Below, in pieces: positions 1 to 10,719 of a DNA stretch of 64,000 bases (within the stretch, counting starts at the first letter, position 1; each line of letters opens with the position of its first letter). The DNA comes from Moesziomyces globuligerus (taxonomy: Eukaryota; Basidiomycota; Ustilaginomycetes; Ustilaginales; Ustilaginaceae): NCBI GenBank assembly GCA_030849465.1, contig JARVLF010000019.1, forward strand, positions 496,001-560,000. Direction: 5' to 3'. A program made the translations under genes and the position numbers. The notes beneath the pieces are model-generated. The model was given only the letters and a program-made list of their open reading frames with translations, was not told where the DNA came from and did not search any database.

Positions 1-892
1 TGAAGACGGACGATCCGCTCTCGGTGGCCGCACCCTGCAGCTTGGGCGTGTGGATCTCGACAAAGTCGAGGCCGTCGAGGTACTCGCGGAAGAGCTTGCA
101 GACGCCGTGCGTGAGGCGGAAGATAGCCTGGTTGGTGGTGGTGCGCAGGTCGAGCACGCGGTTGTCGAGACGCGTGTCGAGCGCGATGGGCGGCATCGGA
201 CGGTCGGTCTGCTGCGAAGCCTGGATCTCGAGCTCGGAGCGCGTAGCATCGTCGACGCCAAAGGGCAGCTGCTCAAAGGCGATCTCGCTGGTCGAGTGGA
301 TCTTGGAGATCTTGATCTCGGCCTCCTTGACAGTGACGGTGGCCGACTCGACGGGCTTGGGCGTCTTGACGATGGTGCCCTCGACGAGCACGATGGTCTC
401 GGCGGCGAGGCCGGCAGCCCACTTTGTCATCTGGCGCGAGACCTTTTCGGGCGCCTGGGCGAGCGTGGCCTGAACGCAGTCGACGCCCTGGCGGAAGGTG
501 AGGAAGACGAGCTTGGCCGAGGGCGCACGGCTGGTCTGGACACGCGCCGAGAGAACGATCTGCTCGCCGTCGCGCTCGGGGCTGATCTCGGCGATCTTGG
601 TAAAGGTGCGGCCGGGGCGCTCCTGCGACATGTTGAGCGGGAGCTTGCCGTAGTTCTGCGAGGCAAAGTCGACATCGGCAGCTTCGCGCGCGGCCTTCTC
701 GGCGGCGAGCTTGGCGGCCTTCTCGGCCTTGATGCGCTCCTTCTCGGCCTTGGCGGCGCGCTTCTTCTTCTGGTTGTCCGAGAGCGGGGTTCCGTCCGGG
801 TTGAGCTCCTCGGCGCCATCAGCGGCGGGAGGAGCGGGGGCAGCAGCGGCGGGCTGCTGCTCCTTCTGAGTGGTGGCGGCTTGTTCCGACAT
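1..892 (-). CDS. DPS1: Aspartyl-tRNA synthetase, cytoplasmic (N-terminal part, runs off the window)
   Basis: This gene charges tRNA-Asp with aspartate in the cytosol. Reading from the ATG at 892 toward position 1 gives an unbroken frame of about 297 residues. It starts with an Ala/Pro-rich tail and a Lys/Ala-rich helix (about residues 41-70), which resembles the tRNA-binding extension of eukaryotic AspRS. An OB-fold anticodon-binding region follows (IVLSARVQTSRAPSAKLVF and the VEGTIVKTPKPVESATV stretch). The last part is the start of the class II catalytic domain, with LDTRLDNRVLDLR and FVEIHTPKLQGAATESGSSVF, where family members carry the TPK-(I/L)..AA.EGG/SGS..F motif 1 region. The C-terminal catalytic half lies outside the window. 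No intron is needed. It is transcribed away from the Orc6-like gene across a 358-bp shared upstream region. Identity is by recalled family motifs. Confidence 0.93.
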   Translation of the reverse strand, partial: MSEQAATTQKEQQPAAAAPAPPAADGAEELNPDGTPLSDNQKKKRAAKAEKERIKAEKAAKLAAEKAAREAADVDFASQNYGKLPLNMSQERPGRTFTKIAEISPERDGEQIVLSARVQTSRAPSAKLVFLTFRQGVDCVQATLAQAPEKVSRQMTKWAAGLAAETIVLVEGTIVKTPKPVESATVTVKEAEIKISKIHSTSEIAFEQLPFGVDDATRSELEIQASQQTDRPMPPIALDTRLDNRVLDLRTTTNQAIFRLTHGVCKLFREYLDGLDFVEIHTPKLQGAATESGSSVF

Positions 893-1250
893 GGTTCAGT
901 GCTGCAGTTGTGGAGATGTGGTGGGGGGGAGGGGAGGAGGAGCGGCTGCTTGCGCTCAGCCGACCAGATTTTCTGACTCGAAGGACGCCCGAGATGCGCT
1001 CAGACGACGCTGCGCTTCTCTCGCCTTCACTCGGCCTCGTCTTCTTCTGCCTCGCCGCGCCGCGCCTTTGGTCCGAAAATTTCGGATTTCGGAGGTTCCG
1101 CTCCCACTGGCGGGAGCCGAGGTTGGAGAGTGCTCGGGCCCATGCAAATGCGCAGATGCAGCAGATGCACCACCAACCTCATCCTCACCAAGGAGGAGCA
1201 GCAGGATTCGACATCTACCACGCAAAGCGACACAGCCTTTGGGGACAACG
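893..1250. promoter_or_regulatory. Shared upstream region of DPS1 (-) and the Orc6-like gene (+)
   Basis: This 358-bp divergent interval holds CT/GA-rich stretches on the DPS1 side, probably its 5' leader. I see no clear TATA box and no other gene. Its role as a bidirectional promoter is inferred from gene orientation only. Confidence 0.5.
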
Positions 1251-2240
1251 ATGGCGGCATCGCGACGCGCGCAGATCCAGGCGCTCTGTGGCGTGCGGGC
1301 CGGTCCGCTCATTGATCGAGTCGAGTCGTACCTGGCTGCTGTCGACATCTGGTCGCGCAGAGGCAACGCCAAGGCGGTCAAGAATGCAGGCACGGGCATC
1401 GTAGCCGTCTGCTGCTACCTAGCTGCACAGAGGTGAGTCTGGATCGGACCCGATCCTATCCAGTGTTCGCAGTGTGGTGGTCGACTGACATAGGTTTACC
1501 ATTGCTCTTCCAGTCTCGAGGCGCACATTCCCGATCGAGCGACGGCCATCCGTGCCAGTGGACTGACTCCGGAAAAGTTTGGCGCCGCCGAGCGCGACTT
1601 TCGAACGGCGGTGCAGTCGGTCTCTACGCCATCGGCGCAGGCGCTGTCGGGCCCGTCGGATGCTGCGACGAGTGCGTTTGCAGCGAGCCTGGGCGCCGGC
1701 TCTACGCCCAGTGCCGTACGATCATCGACGCTCGCAGCATCTTCGTCTGCTGGAGCAAGTAGCAAGGAGGCGCTGCTGGCCAAGGCGCAAGCGATTCAAG
1801 CGGGCAGTCTGTTTGACCGTACCATGCGATCTGCACCCGAAACGAGCGCTGCAAAGACGCCGACCCGACCGGGCGCGGTGCAGGCTGGAGGCACGAACAC
1901 AGCTACACCGACGCAGCAAACTAGCGGCGCTGCAGCCGCTGTGTCGAACGGCGAGGCCAACGCGAGTGAAGGTGGTGGAGCGATCGCGACGCGGCAGAGG
2001 GCGGCGAAGCGGAGGCGGATGGGCAAGGTGGTGTTCGGCTTGGCGGTGCACTCGAGTCTGAATCGGCTCAACAACGAGCAGGAGGCGAGCGACGAGCGCG
2101 CACGGCGACGAAGGATCAACGAGATCCAGGCGACGATGGACGAGCTGCGCGCGGGCAAGCCTACGTGGCGCTACCTCGACTCGCCCGGAGACTTTCTCGT
2201 CGCCATCTCGGCTCGTGCCGAGAGCCGGATCGACTCGTAG
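1251..2240 (+). CDS. Origin recognition complex subunit 6-like protein (tentative), two exons
   Basis: The model joins 1251-1432 and 1514-2240. The intron has a GTGAGT donor and a TTCCAG acceptor, and the product is 302 residues. Residues 1-85 resemble the N-terminal cyclin/TFIIB-like fold of Orc6: LIDRVESYLAAV, then AGTGIVAVCCYLAAQ, then PDRATAIRASGLTPEKF. The last segment follows the human Orc6 pattern LAA...P.DRA..I..SGL..E.(Y/F). Orc6 helps load the MCM helicase at replication origins. The middle (about 90-200) is Ser/Ala/Thr-rich and probably disordered. The C-terminus has a basic KRRR patch and a charged helix but no motif I recognise. The ATG at 1251 is the first in frame. The identification rests on weak remote similarity, so a conserved hypothetical is the fallback. 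Confidence 0.5.
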
Positions 2241-2311
2241 CACGCCCAAGTAGCAGCGTGCCAGCAATGCGACGTTCGGAGCTTCTTCTGTTTGTTGCTT
2301 CAGTGTGGGCT

Positions 2312-2335
2312 ATCGGATCGGATCGGATCGGATCG
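2312..2335. repeat. ATCGG pentanucleotide tandem repeat
   Basis: Four perfect ATCGG units followed by a partial ATCG lie just downstream of the Orc6-like gene. It is a short simple repeat with no visible function. Confidence 0.85.
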
Positions 2336-4040
2336 ACGTCAAACGGTGGGATCGGCGATGGTAAGCCTGGAGTGGATTGCGCCAAGCAGATAAGGGTGTG
2401 CCAAGAAGCCGCTTACTATGCTTTCTGGTGGAGGCTCAGTTCTTGGCAGTGCGGAGTCGGCCTCGTGGCGTCGACGGAGGTGCGCATCGTGGGCGTGTTA
2501 GCGTGGTACGGACTTGCGACGACGAGCATCGTGGTGCGTCTGGCGGGTCTACAGGGATGGCGTGCGGCCGACTCTGGCACGAGTCGAGGAGGCTTCCGGG
2601 CGGAGCGATGGGCAGAGTTGTCGGTAACGACGTGACCGTCACCACGTTCTCGGCCACGCGGGTTCTGCCTTGCGTCGCGTGCAAAGCCTCTCGCTGAAGA
2701 GCATCGCCGCTTGGATGGATCGGCCGGATGCTGTAGCGTCCGATCTGCCGCGCGTAGAGTACGAGCGAGCGGAGCTGATCCAGCTGGCCGGCGGGCCAGA
2801 CAGGGACGTTGCAAGAGGCGAGCGCATCGTCCGATGCACGCCTCGGCAGAGCCGGCTGTCGGCACTGCCGAGATCAAAGTGCAGCTCGGTGGGGCTGCAA
2901 ACGCGAGGGCAGGAGCAGACGACGTTGCGTCACGGGCGGCAGCGGAGGTGCCAATTTTGAATACGGCGACGATGGGTGCGAACTCATTTGACGCTTTGAT
3001 TTCAATCGGTTTTCAAAGATGGCTAGCCGTCCACCGCGATGCACGTTTTCTTCAGCTCGTCAGGCTGGCCCAGGCTGCAAAATTCGCGCAGGCGATGCCG
3101 TTTCGGCACGTCTGCTGATGCGGTGCGCTAAGCTCCGGTTTCGGCTGTTGGGCGTAAGGCGAGGATTGTGGGTTGAGGGCGACGCAGATCCCATGATCGT
3201 GAAATTGGACTGCAGGCAAACCAGTGGGGGCCAGGCCAGCAGTCGCAACTGGCCGTAAAAGCAAGGACAGGGCAGAAGCACTTGCGCTGATGGCAGTTCA
3301 TGATGTCCAAGCATCGACGACACAGCTCCTCTCGTGCGGATGAGCCTGCACTTGGATCCAGGCTCGGCCCGATCGATGGCTGGCCCAGCCCAGCAGCGGA
3401 TGGAGGAGCCAAGCCGAACGGTGACGTGCGTCGTGCAAAAGTCTTGGCATTGCCTCCCCCGCTCGCTGCCAAGACTTGGGAATGCCAAGACCTGCGGCTC
3501 GACCACATATGCTAGCTCGGAGGGGAGGAAAAGGGAGCCAGACACAGCAGGGCACTTGGGCAGTCAAAACGAGAGTTCTTGGCATTCGTGTGATGAGCCA
3601 CGCTAGGCTTCGTGCTTGCCCATCGAATTTTAGGCGCGGCCTGGACCAGGATGCGCTGGGCTGTGCTGCTGTACTGCACGGCGCTGAGGCAGCATTTTAG
3701 TGCAATTTTCAGTTCGAGCGCGAGCGCGAAAAAAGCCGCACGTTGTCAGCGGCTGCAACTGGCGACTGCGCAGGGCAGCGCACCGCAGCGCTCAAGCTCC
3801 CATGCTTCCTCTGGCTGCCAAGCTCTTGGCGGGGCGGATGCGCTCACATTGGGCTCGGCGCTCGAGCAGTGCTCCAGCTCGATTTGCCAAGACCTGTCCA
3901 TCTTTGCTGCGAGGCGGCGTGGCTGCCTGGCTGTTTGGCTGCGCTGCCAAAGAGCAGTCAGTCGCCTTCATCCATGGCCCCACTCTGCGACTGCGCCTCT
4001 TCCCTCGTCCCCCCTCTCGCCCCATCAGATCCCCCTTCGT

Positions 4041-4053
4041 GCCAAGACTTGGC
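4041..4053. promoter_or_regulatory. Perfect palindromic double PacC box
   Basis: GCCAAG-A-CTTGGC, a 13-bp inverted pair with a 1-bp centre. It is identical to the copy at 4205-4217. A related pair with a 2-bp centre is at 3817-3830. Confidence 0.75.
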
Positions 4054-4204
4054 GATACGCTTCTCCCTTCCCTCACCCTCGCATTCCATTCACCTCTCAT
4101 CGTCCCCAACTCCCTCATCCTCTCCTCGCAATCACCCGCTTCTTCTGCACCTCGTGCATTGCCAACGCTTCTTTGCCAAGCCCCCTCACTAACGTGGATC
4201 GACT

Positions 4205-4217
4205 GCCAAGACTTGGC
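4205..4217. promoter_or_regulatory. Perfect palindromic double PacC box (second copy)
   Basis: GCCAAG-A-CTTGGC again, about 50 bp upstream of the TATA-like sequence, with one more single box at 4240-4245. Confidence 0.75.
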
Positions 4218-4459
4218 ATTCTCCCCCCGACTTGAGATTCTTGGCATCCACCCATCCACCCCGGAGCATTCATATACTCGACGCATTCCCCACGCTCGCA
4301 GCTGCGCGCCCTTCTTTCCACCCTCCACCTCATCGAGACGTCCCCACCGATCACATCTCTCTCTCTCCCTTGCTACATATCTGCACGCTGGATTCGAGCC
4401 ATCTCTTGCCTCCGGCCCTCCATCTTCACAAGGTGCCGACATCAGCCTCACACGCAGCC

Positions 4460-6859
4460 ATGAGCAACCATCTCTCGCCCGCCTCGCTCAGCGAGCACTC
4501 CAGCTACGCTGCATCCACAAGTCACATCGGCGCTAGCCCCGCCCCTTCCCACCACTCTTCCGCCACATCAATGTCCTCCTCCTCGCCCTCCGACTCGTCC
4601 AAGATCAAGTCCTCCTCCTCGGATAACGGCGACTTTGAGCCCCCTTCCAAGCCCATCATCTGCCGATGGGACGACTGTGGCAAGACCTTCTACGACCCCG
4701 AGGTCGTCTACAAGCATCTCTGCGACGACCACGTCGGTCGCAAGTCCACAAACAACCTCTGCCTCACCTGCAAGTGGGAGGGCTGCGACGTCAGCTGCGC
4801 CAAGCGCGATCACATCACCTCGCACATCCGCGTACACACACCCCTCAAGCCTCACAACTGCGACGTCTGTGGCAAGACCTTCAAGCGTCCGCAGGACCTC
4901 AAGAAGCACGAACGCATCCACACCGAGCAGCACCAGCAGCAGCGCCAGCACAAGGCCGCTCAGAACGCCGCAGCACGCGCATACACCATGGCCGACCACT
5001 CGGCCTCCTTTGGCGCCTACCCCTACTCGCACATGCACGCCAACAGCGCCTACCTCGGCTACCCCTCCCTCGCCACACAGCAGCAGCAGAGCCTCTACCC
5101 CTCCGCCACCCCCTACGCCTCCGCCTACCCCTCGCTGCCCACACGCGACCACTACGCCCACTCCACTTCCAGTGCCTCGCTCTCGCCCATGTCGTCGCGC
5201 ATCGACACCCCACAGGGCACCAGCCCCGTCCCCGCCCACCACGCACAGGACGCCGGCTCGTACATGCACCTCGCCTCCAGCCTCGACTCGCGCAATAAGG
5301 TCACCTCCGACCCCACCTCGTACATCTACCTCGCCCACGGCGCCACCACCAGCCACCACCTCGCAGGCAGCAAGCGCGGCCACGAGCACGTCGAGGACTT
5401 CTTTGGCGACCTCCGCCGCAAGAAGCTCAACCCCGCCTACGACGCCCACATGGCCGACAGGCTCAACCAGACCTTCGGCCTCGGCGGCATCGACGACGTC
5501 TCGCTCAACGCCATCCTCTCCACCTTTGATCCCTCGGCCGCCTACGCACAGGCGCCCGCCAATGGTGCCGTCAAGATGGAGCAGGGCTCTCACGTTCGCC
5601 CGCCCGCAAGGCAGGACTCGAACGACCTTGCTCAGCTCAACGCCTTCCTGCTTCAGCTCGGCGCCAGTGCCGCCTCGGCAGTGCCCGGCGCACACTCGCA
5701 CAGCTTCTCGTCCTCCGCTTCGTCCTCTGCCTCGTCCTCCTTCTCTTCTCAGGGCAACGCCGCCGACTTTGACCTCTCGTCGCTCTCCCAGTACGGCCTC
5801 AATACCATCCCCGGCTTCGACGAATCGCTCATCTCCGGCGCCGCTGCCCAGCGCACCATCGCCCATCTGCCCAGCCGCGCTCATCACCACTACCCGGACA
5901 CCTCCTCCTACTCGTCCGCCGCGCACCAGCAGCACCAGATGCACCAGCCCTCGTTCGACAGCGTGCGCGTTTCGCGCGGGCCTGCCATCGTGCCGCAGCT
6001 CGCAGCCATGGACGCGGGTGGACACAGCTACCGCCGCGTCGAGGCGCTCACCCGCGCTGCCCCCGAGGAGGTGGACGCGATCCGATCCGACGCGCACCGC
6101 GCCGAGCCGATCAAGGCCGAGGCCGAGGCGATGGAGGAGGATGAGCTGGACGAGGCTTCGCGCTACCGTTCGGTGAGCCCTGCCGCCTCGTCCGAGAGCG
6201 GATGGTCCGAGGCTGGTCGTCGCGGCAGCTCGTCGCCCTCGCACGGCCTCTATCCGCGCGTCTCGCCGTCCGAGGCGTCGCGCCGTCTGCCGCCCCTCCG
6301 ATCCAACTCGACGGCGAGCACGTCGGCGTCGATCAGCTCGCTGCTCGACTCGGACGCGCGCCTGCCGTCGATGCGACGCGCGAGCGCCGCTAGCGAGGAT
6401 GGCAGTCGCCACTCGGCGCCAGCCGCCTCTCCCTCGCCTGCCTCGTCGACGGCGTCGCTCTACCCGAGTCTGACGGAGCGCGTCTCGCAGATGCAGGGTC
6501 TCGGTAGGCCGTTTGCCAGATCGCCCTCCGAGTCGGACGAGACCACCGACGCCATGCGCCGCGAGCACGTGCGTCTGATCCGCGACCTGCTCATCGCCAT
6601 CAACTTCCCCGACAAGGCCAGAGCCAAGTTGGCAGAGACCGCAGGCCGAGTCCGCTTGCCCCCCATCCTCACCGCACCTGCCACCGTCAAGGAGGAGGGT
6701 GAGCTCACGCCCGTAGAGAGGGCAGAGGATAGCGATAGGAACTCAACTCCCACCCCTCCCGGTAGGCCTACGCTCCCCACCCTCAGCCAGCTCCTCAACG
6801 ACGTTCCAGAGCCAAGGCAGAGACCCATGGCCGAGCGCGAGATGGAGTGCGACGTTTAA
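4460..6859 (+). CDS. RIM101: pH-response transcription factor PacC/Rim101
   Basis: This is the C2H2 regulator of the fungal ambient-pH response. It is activated by the Pal/Rim endosomal pathway and proteolysis, and it acts in the nucleus. The product is 799 residues. Three zinc fingers lie at about residues 68-154: Cys68/Cys73 with His86/His91, Cys104/Cys109 with His122/His126, and Cys134/Cys137 with His150/His154. The third carries the PacC-typical [17 protein letters not shown]. The rest is Ser/Ala/Gln/His-rich, with a conserved-looking helical segment near the C-terminus (about 690-720). The same frame extends upstream to an ATG at 4232. I chose 4460 because it has a good context (CAGCCATGA), the upstream peptide is unconserved, and a TATA-like box at about 4270 would lie inside the longer frame. 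The promoter is full of GCCAAG boxes, which fits autoregulation. Confidence 0.93.
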   Translation: MSNHLSPASLSEHSSYAASTSHIGASPAPSHHSSATSMSSSSPSDSSKIKSSSSDNGDFEPPSKPIICRWDDCGKTFYDPEVVYKHLCDDHVGRKSTNNLCLTCKWEGCDVSCAKRDHITSHIRVHTPLKPHNCDVCGKTFKRPQDLKKHERIHTEQHQQQRQHKAAQNAAARAYTMADHSASFGAYPYSHMHANSAYLGYPSLATQQQQSLYPSATPYASAYPSLPTRDHYAHSTSSASLSPMSSRIDTPQGTSPVPAHHAQDAGSYMHLASSLDSRNKVTSDPTSYIYLAHGATTSHHLAGSKRGHEHVEDFFGDLRRKKLNPAYDAHMADRLNQTFGLGGIDDVSLNAILSTFDPSAAYAQAPANGAVKMEQGSHVRPPARQDSNDLAQLNAFLLQLGASAASAVPGAHSHSFSSSASSSASSSFSSQGNAADFDLSSLSQYGLNTIPGFDESLISGAAAQRTIAHLPSRAHHHYPDTSSYSSAAHQQHQMHQPSFDSVRVSRGPAIVPQLAAMDAGGHSYRRVEALTRAAPEEVDAIRSDAHRAEPIKAEAEAMEEDELDEASRYRSVSPAASSESGWSEAGRRGSSSPSHGLYPRVSPSEASRRLPPLRSNSTASTSASISSLLDSDARLPSMRRASAASEDGSRHSAPAASPSPASSTASLYPSLTERVSQMQGLGRPFARSPSESDETTDAMRREHVRLIRDLLIAINFPDKARAKLAETAGRVRLPPILTAPATVKEEGELTPVERAEDSDRNSTPTPPGRPTLPTLSQLLNDVPEPRQRPMAEREMECDV

Positions 6860-7341
6860 ACCCCTCTTTTTACCCCCGCCAGTTGTACTTGTAGTTTTTC
6901 GCTCCGGTCGCTGTACTCTAGTTGCCTCGATACCTCTTCCAGATCTTCAGTCGGCCCGATGAGAGAAGGTGAGGGAGAATTGACAGAGAGATGAGACACG
7001 GAGGATGAGATGCTGGGCAAGGATGAGGGACCGAACAAAATGACGGTATGCATGGTGACAAAGATGACGAGACGAGAAGCACGTGAGGAGGTGAAAAGAG
7101 AGCATGACGGGGGAAGAAATGAGGAGGATGAGAGCATGGAAACACAAGCGCACGACGGAGAGGACTCGAGATGGTGGAGAGGCTGGGATGGATGGGAGGA
7201 TGGGATCGAGGTGTTCAGGTGGCAAATGGGCGCGGTCGTGAACTCAGGCCACTCGACCATGTCACAGCACTTGGTGCAGCACTTGGTGCAGCGGTGTGGA
7301 TGCTTGCATTGAGCGAAACAACTAAAGTGGTGGTGTAGCGT
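6860..7341. other. Convergent 3' interval between PacC and MSH3
   Basis: This 482-bp region carries both 3' ends. It is purine-rich on the plus strand in its middle. A short direct duplication of CAGCACTTGGTG lies near 7265-7290. No gene is seen. Confidence 0.5.
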
Positions 7342-10300
7342 TCATTCGATCCCGCTTCGAGTAGCCAGATCGTCGCTCAAGCCCAGCGCACTATGGACGA
7401 GCTTAAGCGCCGTCTTATCCACCCGCGCCTCGGGTTTGAACAATCCAACGATACGTCTTGCGCGTCCTCGGCTTATCTTGTTCTTGTGCAAGCTCTCCAT
7501 CTCTTGCGCCAGCGCCTCGGCCTTATCCAAGATACTGCGTGGCAGCTGAGCGAGCCTAGCACAGTGAATCCCAAACGACCTAGTAGCTCCCGTGCGGAGC
7601 TCGTAGAGAAACTCAATCGCCTCACCCTGCTCAACATATCCCATATGCATACACCGCAACGCCGCATACCTCTTGCCGAGCTCGGCCAACTGCAAGTAGT
7701 GCGTGATAAACACCACGTTCGGCATCCCCCTCCCCAACCCAAGCAGATACTCGAGTACACCGCTCGCAATACACACTCCATCGTGCGTACTCGTACCCCT
7801 ACCGAGCTCATCCAGCACCACCAAGCTACGCCGCGTCACCGCCCGAAGGATCTCGGCCGTCTCGGATACTTCGACCATAAACGTACTGCGTCCTGCAAAC
7901 ATCGCATCGCGCGCACCCATGCGCACAAACACCCCATCGTGCACTCCCAACCTCGCCCTAGCCGCGGGCACGTACGATCCAATCTGCGCCAGCACCACCA
8001 ACAGGCCCAAACTCCGCACCACCGAGCTCTTGCCACCCATGTTGCAGCCCGTCAACAGCACCGCCCTCGACTCGTCATCCGACAGCGTCAGATCGTTCGG
8101 AATGTACGGCAGCGGAGACACGACTTCCAGGATGGCATGTCGCATCGCCTCGATCTCCACCCTCACCCCACCCTCGCCCTGCTCCCGCTCGAACTGCGGC
8201 CGCGTGTACCCGCTGCTCGCCGCCAGCTCCGACAGCGAGACGAGCACGTCGAGCACCGCCAAACTCGTCACCACGTTGCGCAGCACCACGTACTCGGTCG
8301 TGCACATGCCGCGCACAAAGTCGCCAAACGCACCCTCGGCCGCCGCCGCCAGCGTCTCGCGGTGCTGATCGCGCAGCCGCGTGAGCCGCAGCACCTCGGG
8401 CGTGTGGAAGCGCACCATCGCCTTGGTCGCGCTCACCCGCAGCCAGTCCGCCGGCACCTTCTTGGCGTCCGCCACGCGCACCTCGACCAAAAAATCGACA
8501 CCGGCAACGCTAGCGTACTCGAGGCTCGGCCGGTGCAGCGTCCTGCGCACCTCGCGCAGGTGCTCGCGCAGCTCCGTCTCGACAATGGCAATGTTGTCCT
8601 TGGCTGTCTGGATCGCAGGATACCGCTCCGCATCCTGAAACAGATCCGCCTTGTTGTTGGCCCGCGCCTCCTTGATCGAGATCTGGTTCAGGTAAGTCTG
8701 CACCGCCGTCTTGCCCGCAATGAGGTTCAGGATATGCTCCTCCACCAGGCTCGAGTCGAGCTTCCATGCGTCCTGCTCGGCCGCACGGTACTCCTGCGTG
8801 ACACGGTTGAGCGAGAGCAACACCGTCGCGAGCTCGGTGGGCGTGGCGCGGCCGTACGTCATGCGCGCCAGCCCGCGCTCCAGATCCGGTAGGCCCTGCA
8901 GCAAGTTGGGCAGCGTACGTACCGCGTAGCTCTTACCCGCAACGAGGGACTGTACCGCATCGAGGCGCCGCTCGAGCGCATCGACGTCTGTAAGCGGACG
9001 CGAGACCCACTTGCGCAGCAGCCTTCGACCCATGCTGGTGCGACACTTGTCGAGCAGCCAGATGAGGCTGCCCTTCTCCTGCCCGTCGACGGTGTGGAAG
9101 ATCTCGAGATTGGCGAGCGTGTTGCTGTTGAGCAGCATCGTGGTGCGCGACGAAAACGACTGGAAGTTGGTTGAGAGCGTGCAGATGCTCTCCAGGCTGA
9201 ACGCCTGCAGATGCTTGATGATCTGAGCCAGCGCGATGAGCGCGAGATGCGGAAGGCCTTGGATCAACGACATGAGCTGGTCGGGAGCGTCGTTCGTGCC
9301 CGCCGAAGCCATCTCGACTTCGATCGGGTGTTGGCTCCCGCCGGCTCCCTCTTCATCGCGAGAGCGACGTTCGCGGTAGAACTGGGTCACCGACTGAAAA
9401 GCCTGATTGTAGTCAGGCTTGGATGCGAGGCGCTCGATCCTCACGCCGCCTTCGGCGCCACTGCCGAGCAAGTAGCCGATGACCTTTTCGGTAGGCCGGG
9501 TGAGTTCGGCTGGAACGAGCAGCTCAGCAGGTGCGAGGTGCGCGATGCGAGTCTCGAGCTCGGTACGGGCGTGCGAGTCGGAGAACTGATCGTACGTGGC
9601 AAAGCCCGTGTTGACCTCGACGCTGACGAGGCCGATGGCGACGCGATCTTCCGGGCCGTTGCCGCCTTCCGACTGCTCTGCCAGTGCCATGAGAGACTTT
9701 GGCTGGTAGGTGTGTGCGCCTCCCGAGGCGAAGTTGGCATCGTCGGAGCTGGCCAGGTCGTCGATCCACGTGCTGGCGGTGTAGAGCGCGGTGAGCTTGC
9801 GAACGAAGGGGGTATATGCGTTTTTGGAGGCTGCCTTGAGCGCGCGCGTCTCGATCTGACGAACGACGCCGACCTTGTGTCCAGCCTGGATGAGACGCTT
9901 GACGTGGATATGGAGGCGGTGCACGGGGATCATGGCAGTGAGAAGGTTGCGTTCGGGAAAGCACATAATGTTGAGCTCCTTGCTGGCGATGCGCGCATCT
10001 TCGCCGTAGAACTTGAGCTTGTAGCCCACTTCGATGATGAGCAGCACGCCGGGATGAGCGGCCTTGAGTTCGAGGATCTGCTTCTCGAGCGGGGTATACG
10101 TGGGTCCAGAGGATTCCTGAGGGGCATTCGAGCCCTTCTTCTTCGCTGGCGCGCTTTTCCTCTTGTTCGCAGACGAAGAGGGAACCGAACTGGATGTGGA
10201 CGCATCTCCAGCAACGAAGCGTCCGAACCGGTTTGGTGGAGAATTGCCTTCTGCATCTGGGCTGTCGTCCTCGGCACCACTTCCGTCCACGTCGATGGCA

Positions 10301-10719
10301 TTGTCTGCCGAGCCCGCCACCTCGAGAGTGTCTTCTTGCATCGGGCTGTCTGCGGAGGACATGCGTTCGATTTGCATCTGGTTGCGGGCATGGCGGTCGA
10401 TGGCGAAGTCGGAGCCGAGCAGCTTCTTCCGGAACCTTTCATGTCGAGCCTCTGAGTCGGGCAAGCGTGCTGCTTGTGACGATTCTGGCTTCGCTTGCGC
10501 ATCCGTGCCGAGGCCATCGTCGCGTTCGAAGCGCCATCGGTCCATGCGAGCCAGAGTCTCGCGACGAGGTGCTTCAGACACGTCCAGTCGCGGCTTCTTG
10601 AGAGGCGGCTCGGTCGGCGGGCGCGCGGTGGAGGAGCTTGCGCCATTGGAGCCGGCCTTGGGCTTGAAAAAGGCGCTGATGGTGGCCTGACCGGCTGGCT
10701 TTTGGGAAGGTGGCGCCAT
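7342..10719 (-). CDS. MSH3: DNA mismatch repair protein MSH3
   Basis: Msh3 pairs with Msh2 as MutS-beta and recognises insertion/deletion loops in the nucleus. The frame from ATG 10719 gives 1125 residues. A PCNA-binding box, QATISAFF, is at residues 11-18, followed by a disordered charged region. The mismatch-binding MutS domain I begins near YTPLEKQILELKAAHPGVLL and continues through GYKLKFYGEDARIA, features that favour MSH3 over MSH6. The ATPase has Walker A GCNMGGKSS near residue 890 and Walker B VVLDELGRGTSTHDG near 965. An in-frame upstream extension to 10893 exists but lacks conservation, and the PIP box belongs at the N-terminus, so 10719 is preferred. No intron is needed. It is divergent from BET2. 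Confidence 0.95.
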   Translation of the reverse strand: MAPPSQKPAGQATISAFFKPKAGSNGASSSTARPPTEPPLKKPRLDVSEAPRRETLARMDRWRFERDDGLGTDAQAKPESSQAARLPDSEARHERFRKKLLGSDFAIDRHARNQMQIERMSSADSPMQEDTLEVAGSADNAIDVDGSGAEDDSPDAEGNSPPNRFGRFVAGDASTSSSVPSSSANKRKSAPAKKKGSNAPQESSGPTYTPLEKQILELKAAHPGVLLIIEVGYKLKFYGEDARIASKELNIMCFPERNLLTAMIPVHRLHIHVKRLIQAGHKVGVVRQIETRALKAASKNAYTPFVRKLTALYTASTWIDDLASSDDANFASGGAHTYQPKSLMALAEQSEGGNGPEDRVAIGLVSVEVNTGFATYDQFSDSHARTELETRIAHLAPAELLVPAELTRPTEKVIGYLLGSGAEGGVRIERLASKPDYNQAFQSVTQFYRERRSRDEEGAGGSQHPIEVEMASAGTNDAPDQLMSLIQGLPHLALIALAQIIKHLQAFSLESICTLSTNFQSFSSRTTMLLNSNTLANLEIFHTVDGQEKGSLIWLLDKCRTSMGRRLLRKWVSRPLTDVDALERRLDAVQSLVAGKSYAVRTLPNLLQGLPDLERGLARMTYGRATPTELATVLLSLNRVTQEYRAAEQDAWKLDSSLVEEHILNLIAGKTAVQTYLNQISIKEARANNKADLFQDAERYPAIQTAKDNIAIVETELREHLREVRRTLHRPSLEYASVAGVDFLVEVRVADAKKVPADWLRVSATKAMVRFHTPEVLRLTRLRDQHRETLAAAAEGAFGDFVRGMCTTEYVVLRNVVTSLAVLDVLVSLSELAASSGYTRPQFEREQGEGGVRVEIEAMRHAILEVVSPLPYIPNDLTLSDDESRAVLLTGCNMGGKSSVVRSLGLLVVLAQIGSYVPAARARLGVHDGVFVRMGARDAMFAGRSTFMVEVSETAEILRAVTRRSLVVLDELGRGTSTHDGVCIASGVLEYLLGLGRGMPNVVFITHYLQLAELGKRYAALRCMHMGYVEQGEAIEFLYELRTGATRSFGIHCARLAQLPRSILDKAEALAQEMESLHKNKISRGRARRIVGLFKPEARVDKTALKLVHSALGLSDDLATRSGIE

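Larger units (their letters stand above)
3443..4245. promoter_or_regulatory. Cluster of 13 PacC-type GCCAAG boxes
   Basis: GCCAAG on the plus strand starts at 3468, 3484, 3817, 3886, 4041, 4175 and 4205. The complement CTTGGC starts at 3443, 3578, 3825, 4048, 4212 and 4240. By base composition well under one copy would be expected in 800 bp. Several sit in facing pairs, 1-2 bp apart. Confidence 0.8.
2241..4459. promoter_or_regulatory. Long upstream region of PacC/Rim101
   Basis: This 2.2-kb interval contains no supportable gene; open frames here overlap on several strands and resemble nothing. It holds 16 perfect copies of GCCAAG or its complement. Three are at 2381-2447 and thirteen at 3443-4245. 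A TATA-like CATATACT lies near 4269-4276, followed by a pyrimidine-rich leader. GCCARG is the published core recognition sequence of PacC/Rim101 zinc fingers, so this is likely a self-regulated promoter. The density is seen directly; the regulation is inferred. Confidence 0.7.

Noticed and set aside
50..976. 308-residue plus-strand frame opposite aspartyl-tRNA synthetase
   Set aside because: The minus strand clearly encodes the synthetase; the plus frame is its codon-bias shadow.
4232..4459. N-terminal extension of PacC by 76 residues
   Set aside because: A TATA-like box and a GCCAAG site lie inside it and the peptide is unconserved; 4460 is the better start.
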